NCBI GenBank assembly: GCA_018398815.1
Contig: CM031611.1
Location: 48,013,590 to 48,077,589, forward strand
From: Conus ventricosus
Taxonomy: Eukaryota; Mollusca; Gastropoda; Neogastropoda; Conidae
Length of the DNA stretch: 64,000 nt
Direction: 5' to 3'
Below are positions 22,594-36,581 of this stretch, in pieces; the stretch's first letter is position 1, and each line of letters begins with the position of its first letter. Below the pieces are notes generated by a model, which was given only the letters and a program-made list of their open reading frames with translations, was not told the origin of the DNA and ran no database searches. The translations under genes and the position numbers were made by a program.

Positions 22594-24066
22594 TTCTACT
22601 TCCTGAACACAATCAAGTTCCAAAACCATCACAATCAAAATGTCAAAACTATCAGCAGAAAGGTTTGGGCATAAATGGACAGAAAAGAAGACAAAATAAT
22701 CATACTTGTTTTTTTTTTTACGGGATTTGTTCGTATTTTGGCTTTTTCAATAATGATAACTCATTATCAATGCAAGTTGATTTTTTTCCGCCTATAACAA
22801 CAGCATTTTGAGTAATCTCCTCACAAATGCACTGTATCCTTTGGGCAGTTTTCCACTGACATTTTTAGATATGTTGAAAGAAAAAACCCAAAACAACAAA
22901 AAAAAAAAAAAAAAAAAAAAAAAACCAACTTTAAAATGGGTTTTTCTCAACACCCCCATTTAATTTGTTCTTTACGAGGGAAAATAATAGCAATTGAAGT
23001 ATGCTAGCCAAGGAACTCCCAAAAAAAATGCAATTTTCCCAACAACAATAAAAGGGGAAAAAACTGAAAAGTCGCAAACTTAAGATGAACACATCTCTGT
23101 TAGGAATGACACTTCACAGTGTTTTTATACGAAAGCCGTGCGCCACCACACACACACAAAACACATTTTACTTTTGATTTCCTTACTTCCTTCCTTGGGT
23201 CCCGAAGCTTAGGGCCAAGGTTTACTTTAATGATTCCTTTTCTCATTTTTTTTCACCTACATTCCTGTTTGCTTTCTTCTCATTTTCCCCCAAATGCCCC
23301 TTTCTTCTGCCTTGAAAATTTGTTGTCTGCTTTAAAGTTTGTTGGGCTTTGTTGCCTCTCCGTGGTAGAAAAATGCCACAGAAACAATATGTTTTGTATT
23401 TCACTTTGACCCCAGGGGTGAGGGGCCCGTCGGCCGCATTTCACTACCAGTCTCCAAAAGGAGCATCTAACAAATGTTTCCATTTTTTAAGCTGTTGGGC
23501 AACAAACGGTTCTGTTTGCCAGACAAACCTTTAAAGCTCCATTCTGCAGGAAGGATTAAAAAATCTTCCTCTTTACCCCCATCTACCCCCCCCTGCCCTC
23601 CTTTCCCCCCCTTTTTCCCCCCCCCCCTAATCTTTTTCTTGTTAAATCATTCTTTTTTGGGTGGGAAAAAAAGTTTTTAAATTTTTCACCTACTTCCCCC
23701 CCCCCCCCCTTCCCATCACAACTTATTGTTGAATCACTATATGAACACACACACCACACAAAAACATACCCACACACACACACACGGTGCATCATTTATG
23801 CTGGACAAGCAAGCACTGGGGCATCGACGACTTTAAAAATCGAACCGAAATATCAATTGTCGGGCGTTTTTTCCCTTTTGGTTTTTTTTTTTTTCCCCTA
23901 CCTTCAAAGGGATGAAACGAAATGAAGTAACAATTTACATTGGAAATTTTAAAAAAGCCGACACGCTTTATTTTTGTGTGCAGTTATATCTTTTTATCGA
24001 CTACATGAAGATGGCCACATTTTCATTCTCTTTTTTTTACATAATTCATCAAGGGGGAGGCGGGGA

Positions 24067-24128
<62 letters not shown>

Positions 24129-24341
24129 CAGTAAACTATTCTTAAACATTTATCTTCCAGTGGTTTCCTGCATTGCAATAAAAGTCCCTTTTTTGTTTTA
24201 AAAGTTTACATTTTTCGCTATTCCTGAATAACACTTTGTGACCCAGCCCTCTTAGACTAGTAACATGTGTTCTCCATCATTCCTTCCCGTTTCTTTTGTT
24301 ACCACACATGCACACCACACACATCACACAAATTTTTTAAC
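20999..24341 (+). repeat. ~3.4-kb tandem duplication, first (corrupted) copy
   Basis: Matches 24,342-27,785 in the same order over its whole length: CACTATAAACAGTAATGTCT at both starts, poly(C) blocks, poly(A) blocks, poly(G) blocks, and CTAGTAACATGTG near both ends. Differences are heavily biased. Mixed dinucleotides in copy 2 become homopolymers in copy 1, with net base loss (e.g. TCCTGCTGAG versus TCCGCGG). No coding region is seen in either copy. Confidence 0.93.
24069..24126. repeat. Poly(G) run of about 58
   Basis: Longest G run in the window. The matching run in the second copy (27,532-27,564) is about 33. Confidence 0.95.
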
Positions 24342-25956
24342 TCCACCCCATCCCCCTCCATGCACTATAAACAGTAATGTCTACTAATTGGTGGATGAAA
24401 CGATCAGAATTCTCATTCTCACCACACTAAATTATTGACAGTCTGAACATAAATTATCAGATTGTTGATTCTTTATCCCTTCCAGCTGGCTATGGCATGA
24501 AATTGAAATTAACACTGTTGACAAGTTCACCTTACAGTCTTTCTTGTGAATTAAATTTACATCCTGCTGAGATTTTTTTTCTTCTTCTGAACATAGAGAA
24601 AGAAAGAACAAACAGAGGAAAGCTCTCAGATACCTGAAGTGACATTAAAAACACAAGCCTGTCACTACCACACCCTCCATCCTCTGGGGAAAAGGATTAA
24701 CAAAAATTGACACAAAGTATGGGGCAACTTTATACTTTATTACAGTGTCAACATCACGCTCCACAGCTCCTAGCTATTTCCTGCGCTTGGCAAGCAGAAG
24801 ATTCTACCAGCAATTTTAACGCTAACTAAAATAAACCCAATCTTTCTTTCTTAATATTGTTTGCAAAATACTATTTGTACACTTGTAAACTAGTGAAACA
24901 AATCCACAGATATTTGTTTTCCTGAAAAAATTAAAATTCAGATATAAAATCGAAGAATATAATGCCTGTTTACTACTAAACCAGGCAAATTTCTCTAACA
25001 AATGGATAACATACAAACTATTATTATCTGACGACTAATCAGTCAATAATATACTTTACAAAATACAGTTCTACGTATAATAAACAATTATATCTGATTG
25101 TCAATTCATTACACTCGTCTGACGGTCATTATCCTTGCCCATCTGTTCTCTGTATGATCAGCATACACTTAATCACAGGTGATCATTTTTTTTTCTCTTC
25201 TGAACAAAGGCCACTTTTGCTCCCGCATGTAATCAAGTATTTAGTATTTTTGTGTTACACTACATATGGTTGATATAGGTCTTGTTTGCCCATGTACTCT
25301 CACTGTGTTTTACAGCTTGTTTGTCCAAAATCCAAAACTTGATTTAAAGCATGTTACTGAAAGCATTTGAAGTCACGCACAAACCCAACCCAATCTCTCT
25401 CTCTCTCTCACTCCCCCACTCCCTCCCTCCCTCTCTCTTTCTCTCTCTCTCTCATACTTTTTTTCCAGCTTTATATTTAATTCACTTATAATGAATATGA
25501 TTTCTTTTGTGTATTTGTTATTGTCATTTTGTTTAAAGCAATTAAAAAAAAGTTATTAAAAAAAAAAAAAAAATAACAGACATGTAAACTGCACAAAATA
25601 ATACTTCCTATGTGGCTGCCAGCAGGAGATTCTCTGTGAAAGGCTTAGTTGTGAGAATGTGAACTACAAAATTCATGGTGATCCTTGCAGTACTTATTGC
25701 TTGTTCAGGACGGGATAGACTTACACTGGAGGTTTTCTTATAAATACTCATGAAACTGAAAACATGATTGTGAAAGCCTTTCTTGCTGCTCTATACTTAG
25801 TTCAAATCTTTTTTAATTTCAAAAATGTGAATATGAAGTTAGTAAAGTAATTTTAAGGGGCATGTGGTGTATATTGAAATGTGTCACTAGTGAAAATTTT
25901 TACTTTTACTGATATTTTTGTTGATCTGAATTAAAGATTTTCATTTGTCCATCCAC

Positions 25957-25991
<35 letters not shown>

Positions 25992-27530
25992 ATTCTACTT
26001 CCTGAACATCAATCAAGTTCCAAAACCATCACAATACAAAATGTCATGCTATCAGCAGATTGTGTTGGACATAAATGGACAGAAGAAGAAGACAAAATAA
26101 TCATTACTTTGTTTTTTCTTTACTTTGCATTTGTTCGTATTTTGGCTTGTTCAATAATGATAACTCATTATCAACTGCAAGTTGATTTTGCCTGGCCATA
26201 TGAAGCATATCAGCATTTTGAGTTTAATCTCCTCACAAATGCACTGATATCCTTGTGTGCAGTTTTCCACTGACATTTTGTAGATATGTTGAAAGAAGAA
26301 CCCAGAGCAACAAAAAAAAAAAAAAAAAAAAAAAAAAACCCAATCTGTAGAACTGGCATTCTTCTACAACACACCCAGTTAATTTGTTCTTTACGAGGAA
26401 AGTAATAGCAAATTGAAGTATGCTATGCCAAGCAGAACTCCCAACAAAATGCACTTCTCCACAACAACAATAAAAGGGAAATAACTGAAAAGTCTGCAAA
26501 CTTAGAGATGAACACATCTTCTGTTAGGAAGTGACACTTCACAGTGGTTTTGATAGCGATAATGCGCGTGCGCGCACTCACACACACAAACAACACACAG
26601 TTTGTACATTTTGATTTGCCTTACTTCCTTCTTGGCTCCTGAAGCTTAGGCTCTAAGGTTTACTTTCAATGATTACCTTTTTCTCATTTTTTGCACCTTA
26701 CATTCCTGTGTTGCTTTCTTCTCATTTTCCCCAACTGCCCTTTTCTGTCTGCCTTGAAAGTTTGTTGTCTGCCTTGAAAGTTTGTTGGACTTTGTTGCCT
26801 CTCCGTGGTAGTAAGAATGCCACAGAATCAATATGTTGTGTATTTCTTCTTTGACCCCAGGGATGAGCGACCCTGTCGGCCGCATTTCACTGACCAGTCT
26901 CCAGCAGGAGGCAGTCTAACAAATGGTTCCATTTTCAAGACTGGTTGGGCAGACAAACGGTTCGTTTGCCAGACAAACCTTGAAAGACTCCATTTCTGTC
27001 AGGAAAGGATTTAACATCTTCCTCTTCACCCCCATCTTACCCCCCTGCCCTCCTTTCCCCACTTTTCCCCCCTCTCTTAATCTTTGCTTGTTAAATCATT
27101 CTTCTTTGGATGGAAAAATAGTTTTAAGTTTGACAGCTCTACTTCCCCCCACCCCCTTCCCATCACAACTTACTTGTTGAATTCTATCTATATGAACACA
27201 CACACACACACATACACATACCCACACACACACACACGTGTGCATCATTCATGCTGGACAAGCATATGCACTGGGACATCAGACTGACTTGAAATTATCG
27301 AACCGTAAATGATCAGATTGTCGGGCGTTTTTTCTGTTGGTTTTTTTTTTTCCCCATACCTTGCTATGGCATGAAACTGAAATGAAGTAATCAATTTACA
27401 TGTGGTAAATTTTATTAAGCCGACACAGTCTTTATTTCGTGTGCAGTTATATCTTATATCGACTACATGAAGATGGCCATCATTTTCATTCTCTTTTTTT
27501 CACATAATTCATCAAGGGGGTAGGCGGGGA

Positions 27531-27566
<36 letters not shown>

Positions 27567-27785
27567 CATGTAAGCTATTCTTAAACATTTTATCTTCCAG
27601 TGGTTTCCTGCATTGCAATATTTGTCCCAGTTCTTGTTGAATAGTTTCACATTTTCGCTATTCCTGAATAAGCACGTTTGTGTATCCCAGCCCTCATTAG
27701 ACTAGTAACATGTGATTCTCCATCAGTTCCTTCTCCGTTTCTAGGTTACCACACATGCACACGCACACACATACACACGAGTTTG
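24342..27785 (+). repeat. ~3.4-kb tandem duplication, second (cleaner) copy
   Basis: Directly abuts the first copy. Contains (CT)n at about 25,394-25,454, poly(C) at 25,957-25,991, poly(A) at 26,311-26,338 and poly(G) at 27,532-27,564. Reads as normal AT-rich intergenic sequence without a gene. Confidence 0.93.
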
Positions 27786-30700
27786 TAACAGATTTAAGTA
27801 CAAGAACATATTCAAAAAGCCAGTCTAGACCAGAGCAAATTGCAAAATAGAAAAAAAAAAAAAATTAAATTAGCTGATCTTCAGCTAAAAACAAAAGTTC
27901 CCTTCAAAAGTGAGCAGATGTGAAAAGTTGTGATTACCTTGAAAATCAACAAACCCTCCATCAATTGGGGGACAAAGGCTGTACCAGAAATTTATAGGTC
28001 ATTGAAATTATGCACACTGAAATAATCAGATCATTTGTACCACCTTTCAATGGGGCATCACTGAAATTTAAAATTTTCTAGTACCCGATTAATTCTGTAT
28101 TTTAAAAAAAATAAGTTAAGCAAACCGAAATAATCAGATCTTTTGAAACAGAGTGAAAGAACACCTTTCACTGTGACATCACTGAAACTTGACATTACCC
28201 AGTAACTGATTAGTCCTGTATTGAAAATAAGTGGAGTTCAGAGTGAGTGAGTCAGTCAGTCAGTATTATTCTTATAGTGCAATTATAAATCCAAAACCTG
28301 CACACAAAAACTGTTATACATCAGTTCAGGTCTGTTTCAAAGAGATTCATTTCTTTAAAATCAAATTCCTTTCTAAAATATGCCAAAGATACTATAATCT
28401 ACAGAGAAACAAAGAGGCCATGGGGCAGAGCAAATGCACACACAGAATTAGAATGTGAAACAGACTGCAGAAACAGTTAAGCGTAAAGTCATCAACACAG
28501 ATACCATACAGTATTTTGACAGGTGTTCTTATGAAGAAATGGCACAGTAAGAATGAGCTGCATCACAAACGCACAAGACACACCAAAAGCAACATAGACC
28601 ACCACTTGCATCAACAAAAATAATATCCATAGGCGAAGGAGAACACCGTTTCTAACAAATTATGCCATTACATGTATGTCATGGTTAAAAACGAAATGTA
28701 AAAAAGAAAGATCTCCGTATACTTGAGCTACAGTTGGAAATACCACCCACCTTACACAATTTTCAATCACTTTCACGTTTAATTTTCCTTATGGCCATTT
28801 ATCATGTCTGAACCACAGAAGGAAAAAAAAAAAGGAAATCACAGCAATATACTCCCTGGTGGATAGCATCCAAACAAATAATCTGAAAAAAAAGTAGCAT
28901 AAAGATCCAGTCAACATCTGCTTCAACATTTCGCTCACACACACACACACACCTGCTGCAAAGGATAAAGAATACTAAGATATCAACCGTGTTTTATTGT
29001 TATCTTACGTTTCATTCAGCTTGCCTTCATTTTTTCTTTCCCTTGGACCCCAAATTGAATATTTTTTTTCTCCTACAGTTATGTTTAATATTACAGTGTT
29101 AAGTCTCCACAGGTCTGGCAATGGAACGAGACAGACCTGGAAGCAGACGAAATCCTGAATGCAAAACATGGAAGTGGCGGCTAAGTGACCGCCTCCTGGT
29201 CTTCCCCTGAACTGCCCTCTTTACTTTAAAATGTAGTGTACGGCAGGGTTTGGTTGTTGTTGTTTTTTCCTTTTTGCACCATAAAATCTCGTCAGCTTGT
29301 TAAACTTGGGAGAACTTTGGAAGAAAAAATGTTGTCTGTTACTAATCAATAAAGATCAGTCATTTAATGATAGCTTCCTGGTAATTAACGCCAATGCAAC
29401 CAAGTGTATACACTTCCTATGAAATGACAAGTACTCACTTCCTGATAAATCAGTCACCAGAACGCATGGATCTTCTGCTTCTCAGAAAGGAAGAGGGGAA
29501 ACCGTTAGGTTCAGGAACATGTGAATCAAGGTAATTAAACTGTGAACTATATGATCGAACAATCTGAAACCAACACCCTTGGATCAAAGAGTTTCTGGAA
29601 ACCTTACACAAAATATTCATGAAGGCGTTTCTGAAGCTGAACAAAACTCTCAAAGCGTCTGATTACTGACATGGTTTGAATGATGGACCCTGCCACAAGC
29701 TTCTAATTTCAGTGAAAGGAGCTTAAACTGGCACATACGGACAAACATGGCAAACAGCAATGGAAGTTAGTGTTTGCAATTTCAACTTGCATCTTATCAA
29801 GGTTGCAATTTACACGAGCATGACCAACAAAATTAAAAATATACTTTTATCAATCCTTTCCTCCTTACCTAAGACTTAGACTTACTTCGACTTAGATGCT
29901 CCCGCGTCTTGCGATGCATGAGGCAGCTAAGACTTACCTAAGGATCAACATTAAATCTCTCTTCCTCTTTCATCTAGCAGTTCTTCCTTGTAGAAACTTC
30001 CATCTTTTGATTTTCTGGGCTACCCCACACAACTAGGGCTATTCCTACTTGTAAGTTTCCACAGACAATGAGATATGACTTTTTTCCCATACCACGGCAG
30101 CTAGACAAAGCTGGTTTACGGAAGTGGTGTATTCAAAGCATGTTCATGTTTCCAGTGCCTGGCAGCCATGACAAGCGATGCAGGATCACCCATCTGCACA
30201 TGTTCGTATTTCTGCATATATATATATATGGAGGCAAGGCACTGGCAAGTCTTCATACCATGTCCACCTGGGAGTTGAGAATACCTCCATCTTCAGGTCA
30301 CCCAGGCATAGCCAGGATTCCACGACTCAAACTCAGCTCCAGTACTGTGCTGTCAACGATACTCATTCTGACAATTCTGTTGGCTCTTTATTCAACCTTT
30401 GTCATCCAGGTACTTATCGCAACAAAACTTATCATTTTTTACCACTGTTCATCCTCTTTCAGTGCACCAATACTGAGGACAAAACCACTTCTGAGCTGCT
30501 TTGGCTGCAGCTTAATGTTAAATGATATGAATAAACCTGAGACATTCAACCTGCATTAGACTGTGACATGAATATGGGCGAACACAGAAAGAACATGCAC
30601 GACTGCTTCTTAACCATGGAAAAAAAAAGATACACAAGAGGTTCGAATCTGAACACAGCATTAACATGTGCCAAATAGTCGGGATCCCACATGATCAAGC

Positions 30701-31326
30701 CATAGCATTATCTTCCCTTTTCTCAACAAGATAAAAGCAAAGTTGTTTTTTTTCAATTATCTGGTCAGGTCTTGATACAATCTACTAAAAAAAAAAAAAA
30801 AAAATCATAAAAAATATTAAAAGCAAAAACAAAAACAAAAACAAAATCATCCAGCAAGGGAGCAGAAATTTTGCTTCTCAACATGATTCAACATCAGATC
30901 TTTCTTCTGTGCCTGGGATAGTCTCCCTGACAAGTCCACTCATCTCGGTGTGAAGACGAAATGCTCCAACCTTAACAGTGGTTCAATCAAATGCTACCAG
31001 CCCCTTGCCCTTTCAAACATTCGCTTCTCTCTGCACCAGATACAGACATGCAAGATTCTGGAACGATCTGTATGCAACCAGCACGAGATTCCCGCTCACT
31101 ATTTTCAGACACGCATATGATTGCTAGCAAGACTGTATGCATACAGACACAGGTGAAGACACATCAAGGACGAATATGGAGTTATCCTCTGCTTCGAAAC
31201 AAAGAGTGCTAAGACAGATCACACAAAAAGCTCGTAAACAAGCACATGAAAAAAAAAAGTTAAGAATTCATACACTTTGGTGGAAACTGCAACACACAAG
31301 CCTGTAATTGTTTTCTTCACAAAAAT

Positions 31327-31468
31327 AAACCCTTCATGTGCTCCAGTATTAGACTTACTTCACAAGCAAAAAAACACACTTGAAACAAATGCAAGCAAAC
31401 CCTTCATGTGCTCCAGTATTAGACTTACTTCACAAGCAAAAAAACACACTTAAAACAAATGCAAGCAA
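31327..31468. repeat. 70-bp tandem duplication
   Basis: The block starting AAACCCTTCATGTGCTCCAG is repeated after exactly 70 bp (31,331 and 31,401), with one visible difference (CTTGAAAC versus CTTAAAAC). Very recent. Confidence 0.95.
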
Positions 31469-34350
31469 AATAACAAAAAAGAAAAACAACCATTAACACA
31501 GATCTGCTTGAAATAACGAAAACCTTCTGCAACACTGAGTAAAATCCATCATGTCACAATCAGCTATGTACAGATTAAGCCAGTTCTAAATTGCCTTTGT
31601 TCTAAATGTCATCTTCATGTGGTGTTGCCATGGTTGTTGCCAAATAATGTTGTGAAATCAAAACGAACAAACACTAACCAAAAAAGATATAATTATGTCA
31701 CGATCCTGGCTTTAAGAATGTGTACAGTTGATACTATGACATTTGTGCAGTAAAAGGAAAGGGCCCAAACAAAAACCAACCCCCAAAATTCAAATGATGT
31801 TAAAGCACACAAAAAAGAATTATAAAAAGCAAACCCAGAAAATTCATGAAACGACAGATTTTTTTTTTAAATGTGGACCAGCTCATCTTTTGTACATTTG
31901 TATATGTCATCTAAAATTTGATTGTGACAGGGAGAAAAAAATGCTCCAAGGCAACAATTTCATGATGTAAACCTGATTTTCAAACAGCCCACCTAACTGG
32001 GCAAACTGATCTTTATTTACTGAACCAATCTCTCAGAGTCAAGATTCTGCCTGAAATGCAGGAACACATTTCAATCAACCTAGCTATCTAAGAGAAGTTT
32101 TAGTTGAAAAAATGTACTCTTAAATCATTTGCATTTAATCAAACAAACTCGCAAAAAGTGTACTCTTTAATCATATGCATTTAATCAAACACTATCGCAA
32201 AATGCATCAAGTCAAAATATAACATGATGTCAGAACAGGAAATTACAGTAATTTTAAATGACAAAAATTCTTTCGAATTCAGGACAGTATGAGGAAAGAA
32301 AGTCACAATTCAACCATTTTCAAAAGCGTATTATACAGCTCTGAAGAGACAAGCAGCCACTTCACTGGAGAATTTAAAAAAAAATGACATTTCATTTTCT
32401 TCATTTTCCTTTTAAACGATTTGCCTAGGAACACTCTGAAAAACATAACTTGTAAAATTTCTTTATCCAAAATTTGACTAAATGGGTTTATAAATTACCT
32501 GTTGGAATTTGTACCATTTCATCCACAATCGTATCATTTCTAATATTGTCCTGAAAATGTTTTGAATAAAACAAGGAGAAAATGTGTACAATATTATGCA
32601 TTAAGAGGTCATATTCAAAGAATCCTCCAACAACTTCAACAATAAAACAACTATCACTTGTAACAATAGCTTTCTATCACGGTCTCCATTGCTGTTCACT
32701 GTTTCTCATTGTTTTCTTTCTTGTTGAAAAATACAGATAAAAACCTTCAAAGAGCAAAAGGTTGTTTTCAGTTATCAGCCGCCACCAACTACCCCGGTCT
32801 CGGGTGAAATAGGCAAGGGAGAGCATGACAGCAGAAGGTCAAGGACAGAGAAGAAGCCTCCCTCAGACACGGGTTGTGGCCCTGAACTCATTACATGCTG
32901 ACAATACCAAGCCACACCCTTCTGTTGTCAGAAATATATGTTGGTGCTACCAGGATTTGAACCGTCATCTCCTGGAGGCTTGGGTGTCTCAAGGCACTGC
33001 CTTCATTGATGAGCGTCTTGCATACACCCGACACCTGAGTTGGGAAATTTAACCCTTCACCTAGATCCAGCCGGAACAGTTTTCAACTGCCTTTGTCTTC
33101 AGGGTTGTGGTCCTCTTCTTATCAGAAATCAGAGCCATTTCTTTAGATGATAGGCAGACAAGCCTACAAGCCCCTCCCACCCCCAACCCCCTCACCCTTC
33201 CCACACACACAGCACTGCTTCAACTTCTGCATCAAGAACTCTGGCATGGAAGCCAGGTTCCCTCAAGCTGCCAGCTAGACTGGCATATTTCTCACTTTTG
33301 TAGATGGGAGCTCCCTCCCTTTTGCTTTCATATGACACCGTGATTTCTATCAGAATAATTTTTGTCTACTTTTCTTGGACAGAGATGAAACTCTTCTGTC
33401 AATCAGTGTGTTCTGGACGATTCTGCTTGTCCTGTATCGCATCAAAACCTGTTCAACAGTCTCCAAACAATGAATGGTCTATCAATGCCACTGTTTTTCC
33501 TTTTCTCAAAAAGTGCATGGATAAAAGTAAGAATGTTCCATGTTCCATAACGGACTTTCAAAAACCTGTCTCTGATCTCTCTCTCCGATTTTCCAAAAAC
33601 TATTTCTTGTGATGCTCCTACAGCTGACGACCAAAATGATTAAGAACTCCTGACCTTTCAGTCCATCTGGAGGCAAGGAATGTCCACTGTAATTGCAGAA
33701 AGAATTGACGGTAAAATACTCAAGTAGAATGTTTCAAACTGCCCTATTTTCTGGTGGTGATTGGTTCGCTTGTTCTTTGTGAACAATTTACAGATACTCG
33801 CAATGGATAAAAATGCATCTGCTCTGAGCAACAACAACAAACATTTCAACAGACCTGTTAATTCTAAAATGCTATTGGTGCTCAGCTAAAACGAATGTAA
33901 TTTCTATAAAGTGTGTGTATACATCTACCAAATTTTTGTAAAACAATGGGGCTGAAGAGGCCATCTTCCAAATATTTTTTAAAGTAGGAGAGGTGGTTGG
34001 GAGAATTCGTTTTCACCTACCACCACACAGAAGAAGGCTGAGGGATAACCGATCTTCCACATACTTCAAATAGTTTCTCCTAATGCTGATCACTTCGAAC
34101 CAAAATCACCACCATACTTTGGCATAAAATGATAAATTCATGCTTCCTTCCCAGTTTGTTTTTCAATATTTCTGGGCCTGTGGCCGCCGCTAATGTTCCA
34201 ACGCAAGTTGCCAAAGACTCTGATAATACAGCCAGACACGATATAGCATGCCAGAGTTAGTGAGAGAAGTTGTTCTTTGATCAAAGCACACCACGACAGC
34301 ACAAACTAAAGTGCAATTACTGCTCAAGAACCTTGTTGTCGTCGTCTTCT

Positions 34351-34356
34351 TTTATT
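34351..34356 (-). terminator. Candidate polyadenylation signal (AATAAA on minus strand)
   Basis: TTTATT on the plus strand gives AATAAA on the transcript strand about 1.0 kb downstream of the DISP3-like stop codon. The region between is AT-rich and unique-looking, so it could be 3' UTR. In AT-rich sequence the hexamer is expected by chance, so this is only a candidate. Confidence 0.2.
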
Positions 34357-35378
34357 TTTTGTGCATATTCTTTTCAGTTCATCACAATCATCATCTTTTC
34401 ACCAAACGAGTACAAAATACGGTGAAATCATGTGGGTAAACAAAACAGTTTCAATACACCATTCCCGGGTAAAATGAAATTCTTTAGAGCAGAAATTGAG
34501 TTCCCTTTGAACAAATTCCAAACTCTGTATGTTAATTAAGTACACATTGCTCTTTCCAACATCTATATAAAGTAGTAGATATATAGGAGATTCCAGCATA
34601 CAGAATAAAAAACACTTAATCAGCAAGCGGCAACTTACACTGATTCAGACAGCTGGGCAGACAGAAAGCCTAATAAGGCAAAAGCAACCAACGATATCTC
34701 AACACTTTCAAACATGCTCAAAGTCAAAGGCCTCTTTTGAGTTATTCAATCTAACCTGCTCAAATGCAGAATACTAAAATAAAATCAGAGGGCAAAACTT
34801 CTTCCCTTCTACCCCAAACCAATTACAGAATATATAACTGCAGTAGCACAGCATTACGAAAACATGAAAGAAAAAAAAAAATCAGTACAACAGACCAATG
34901 CCCCTTTATGTTTCAAGAAAGTGAAACAATGGAATTGACTGGAGATCTTGTATCTAAAAAAAAAATAAAAAAATTGGCAACTCACATCGATTAATCTTGG
35001 ACCATTGTTTACAAATCCAGCTGTCACCTCCCCCATCCCTCATCTTTCCATCCCATCCCCAACTCCCCCCCCCCCCCCTCCCTCACTTCATACTTTTCCA
35101 TTCCTTTTTCTCCAACCATCCTGTATTTACTCCATGTCTTTTCCATTTTAGGTTTGAAAAAATTTCTCTTGGGAGACCATAAATAAAACAAAAAATCGTC
35201 TGTCTCAATATCCCTTTCACCAAAGTATTTAAATTCCTTGATGTCCCCCTTATTTTCTAACCCCAACCCCCCCCCCCCCCTCCACACCAAACCATTCTTC
35301 TTCCTCCCCTTTCCTTTCCATCCCTCCCCCCTCCCTCAAAATCCACCATCTAACAGCTCTCCCACCCGCTGCGTCACG

Positions 35379-35747
35379 TCAACCGAACAGAGAGCCGCCA
35401 TTCGGTCCCGGGATGAAGGCTCCGGAGACAGAGGCAATGTACAGCGCCAGGACCACCATCCCGCTGACCCCGGCCGTGACCCCCAGCCCCTTGAGGTGGG
35501 AGCGCCAGGTGGGCAGGAAGCGGGCGGGGGCGATGGTGGCCAGCAGGGCCACGCACAGCGTGAGGGTGTACAGGATGGCGACGGATGAGTTGATGAGCAC
35601 GATCTGACCGAACTTGGAGAAGGGTTGGATGGTGGTCTGCGTGAGCGGCACCGCCGCCACGATGGTGGTCATGGCGCTGGAGATGATGGAGGCTCCGATG
35701 TGCTGCACCGCCGACTTGGTGCGCCACGCCCGTACATCCCGGTTGGT
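35379..35747 (-). CDS. DISP3: DISP3-like gene, last coding exon (TM11, TM12 and C-terminus)
   Basis: Terminal exon of a Dispatched/Patched-family (RND) membrane protein, 122 codons plus TGA at 35,379-35,381. The acceptor reads AACAG just before the ACC codon at 35,747 and the exon starts in phase 0, matching the phase-0 donor of the exon at 36,582. The protein begins TNRDVRAWRTK, then has hydrophobic helices around residues 14-34 (start VQHIGASIISSAMTT) and 43-70 (start FGQIVLINSS), a short basic linker (PTWRSHLKG), and a further hydrophobic stretch ending in SGAFIPG. The order 'HIG...SSAMTT...VPL...KFG' is characteristic of the last two helices of Dispatched proteins. The extra C-terminal hydrophobic segment with a very short tail fits DISP3 better than DISP1 as I recall them. 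High GC compared with flanking sequence supports coding status. Confidence 0.93.
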   Translation of the reverse strand, partial: TNRDVRAWRTKSAVQHIGASIISSAMTTIVAAVPLTQTTIQPFSKFGQIVLINSSVAILYTLTLCVALLATIAPARFLPTWRSHLKGLGVTAGVSGMVVLALYIASVSGAFIPGPNGGSLFG

Positions 35748-35973
35748 CTGTTGTTGGCCCCGTGAGGAGATGGGGGTTTGCGAGAGAGAAAAAAGGTGAA
35801 TTTTGACATTAGCTCAAGAAAGAAATGCACATTAATTCTCTTTCCTTTTTTCTCTCTCTCTCTCGTCTCTCTCTCACACACAAACACATGCATGCACACA
35901 CGCACACACACACACGCACACACACACAAGCATGCACGCACACACCTAGACACACTCACGCACACACACACAC

Positions 35974-36368
35974 AATCTGCTTGTATCCCCCCGCCCATCC
36001 CCTCTCTTTACAACCCTGCCTTTCATAAACACACACACACAATCTGCTCGCATTCCCCCGCCCATCCCCTCCTTTACAACCCTGCCTTTCATAAACACAC
36101 ACACACAATCTGCTCGCATTCCCCCGCCCATCCCCTCTCTTTACAACCCTGCCTTTCATAAACACACACACACAATCTGCTTGCCTTCCCCCGCCCATCC
36201 CCTCTCTTTACAACTTAACCCTGCCTTTCATAAACACACACACACAATCTGCTCGCATTCCCCCGCCCATCCCCTCTCTTTACAACCCTGCCTTTCATAA
36301 ACACACACACACAATCTGCTTGCCTTCCCCCGCCCATCCCCTCTCCTTACAACCCTGCCTTTCATACA
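35974..36368. repeat. 67-bp minisatellite in last intron, six copies
   Basis: AATCTGC starts at 35,974, 36,041, 36,107, 36,174, 36,246 and 36,313. Units contain CCCCGCCCATCCCCTC, TTACAACCCTGCCTTTCATA and a (CA)n end. Lies between the last two exons of the DISP3-like gene. Confidence 0.95.
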
Positions 36369-36581
36369 CACATATTCATGACACAAGCCATTCAAACATA
36401 AGCAAACACCCATCCTTTACAAAAAATAAATAAACAAACAAACAAAGGAAAACAACACCCACTTTTTTTCTCCCTATTTCCCTTAGAAAAAACAAACAAA
36501 CGAACAAATAAAAACAACCCCAATGAACATTTAACAACAACAACAACAACACTAAAGCGAATACCACAGTCATGACCTCAC

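Larger units (their letters stand above)
27786..35378. other. AT-rich region without a recognisable gene; possible 3' UTR and intergenic DNA
   Basis: No exon, RNA gene or TE protein is recognised. It contains a short tandem duplication (31,327-31,468), scattered A-runs, and C-rich tracts at 35,064-35,080 and 35,267-35,281 close to the gene end. Part of the right end may be the 3' UTR of the DISP3-like gene. Confidence 0.6.

Noticed and set aside
30068..30559. 163-residue plus-strand open frame with hydrophobic stretches
   Set aside because: No recognisable family, no splice context, and the composition matches surrounding AT-rich DNA.
35974..36368. Possible CRISPR-like array (regular 67-bp spacing)
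   Set aside because: Whole units are repeated including the would-be spacers, and the window is eukaryotic; it is a minisatellite.
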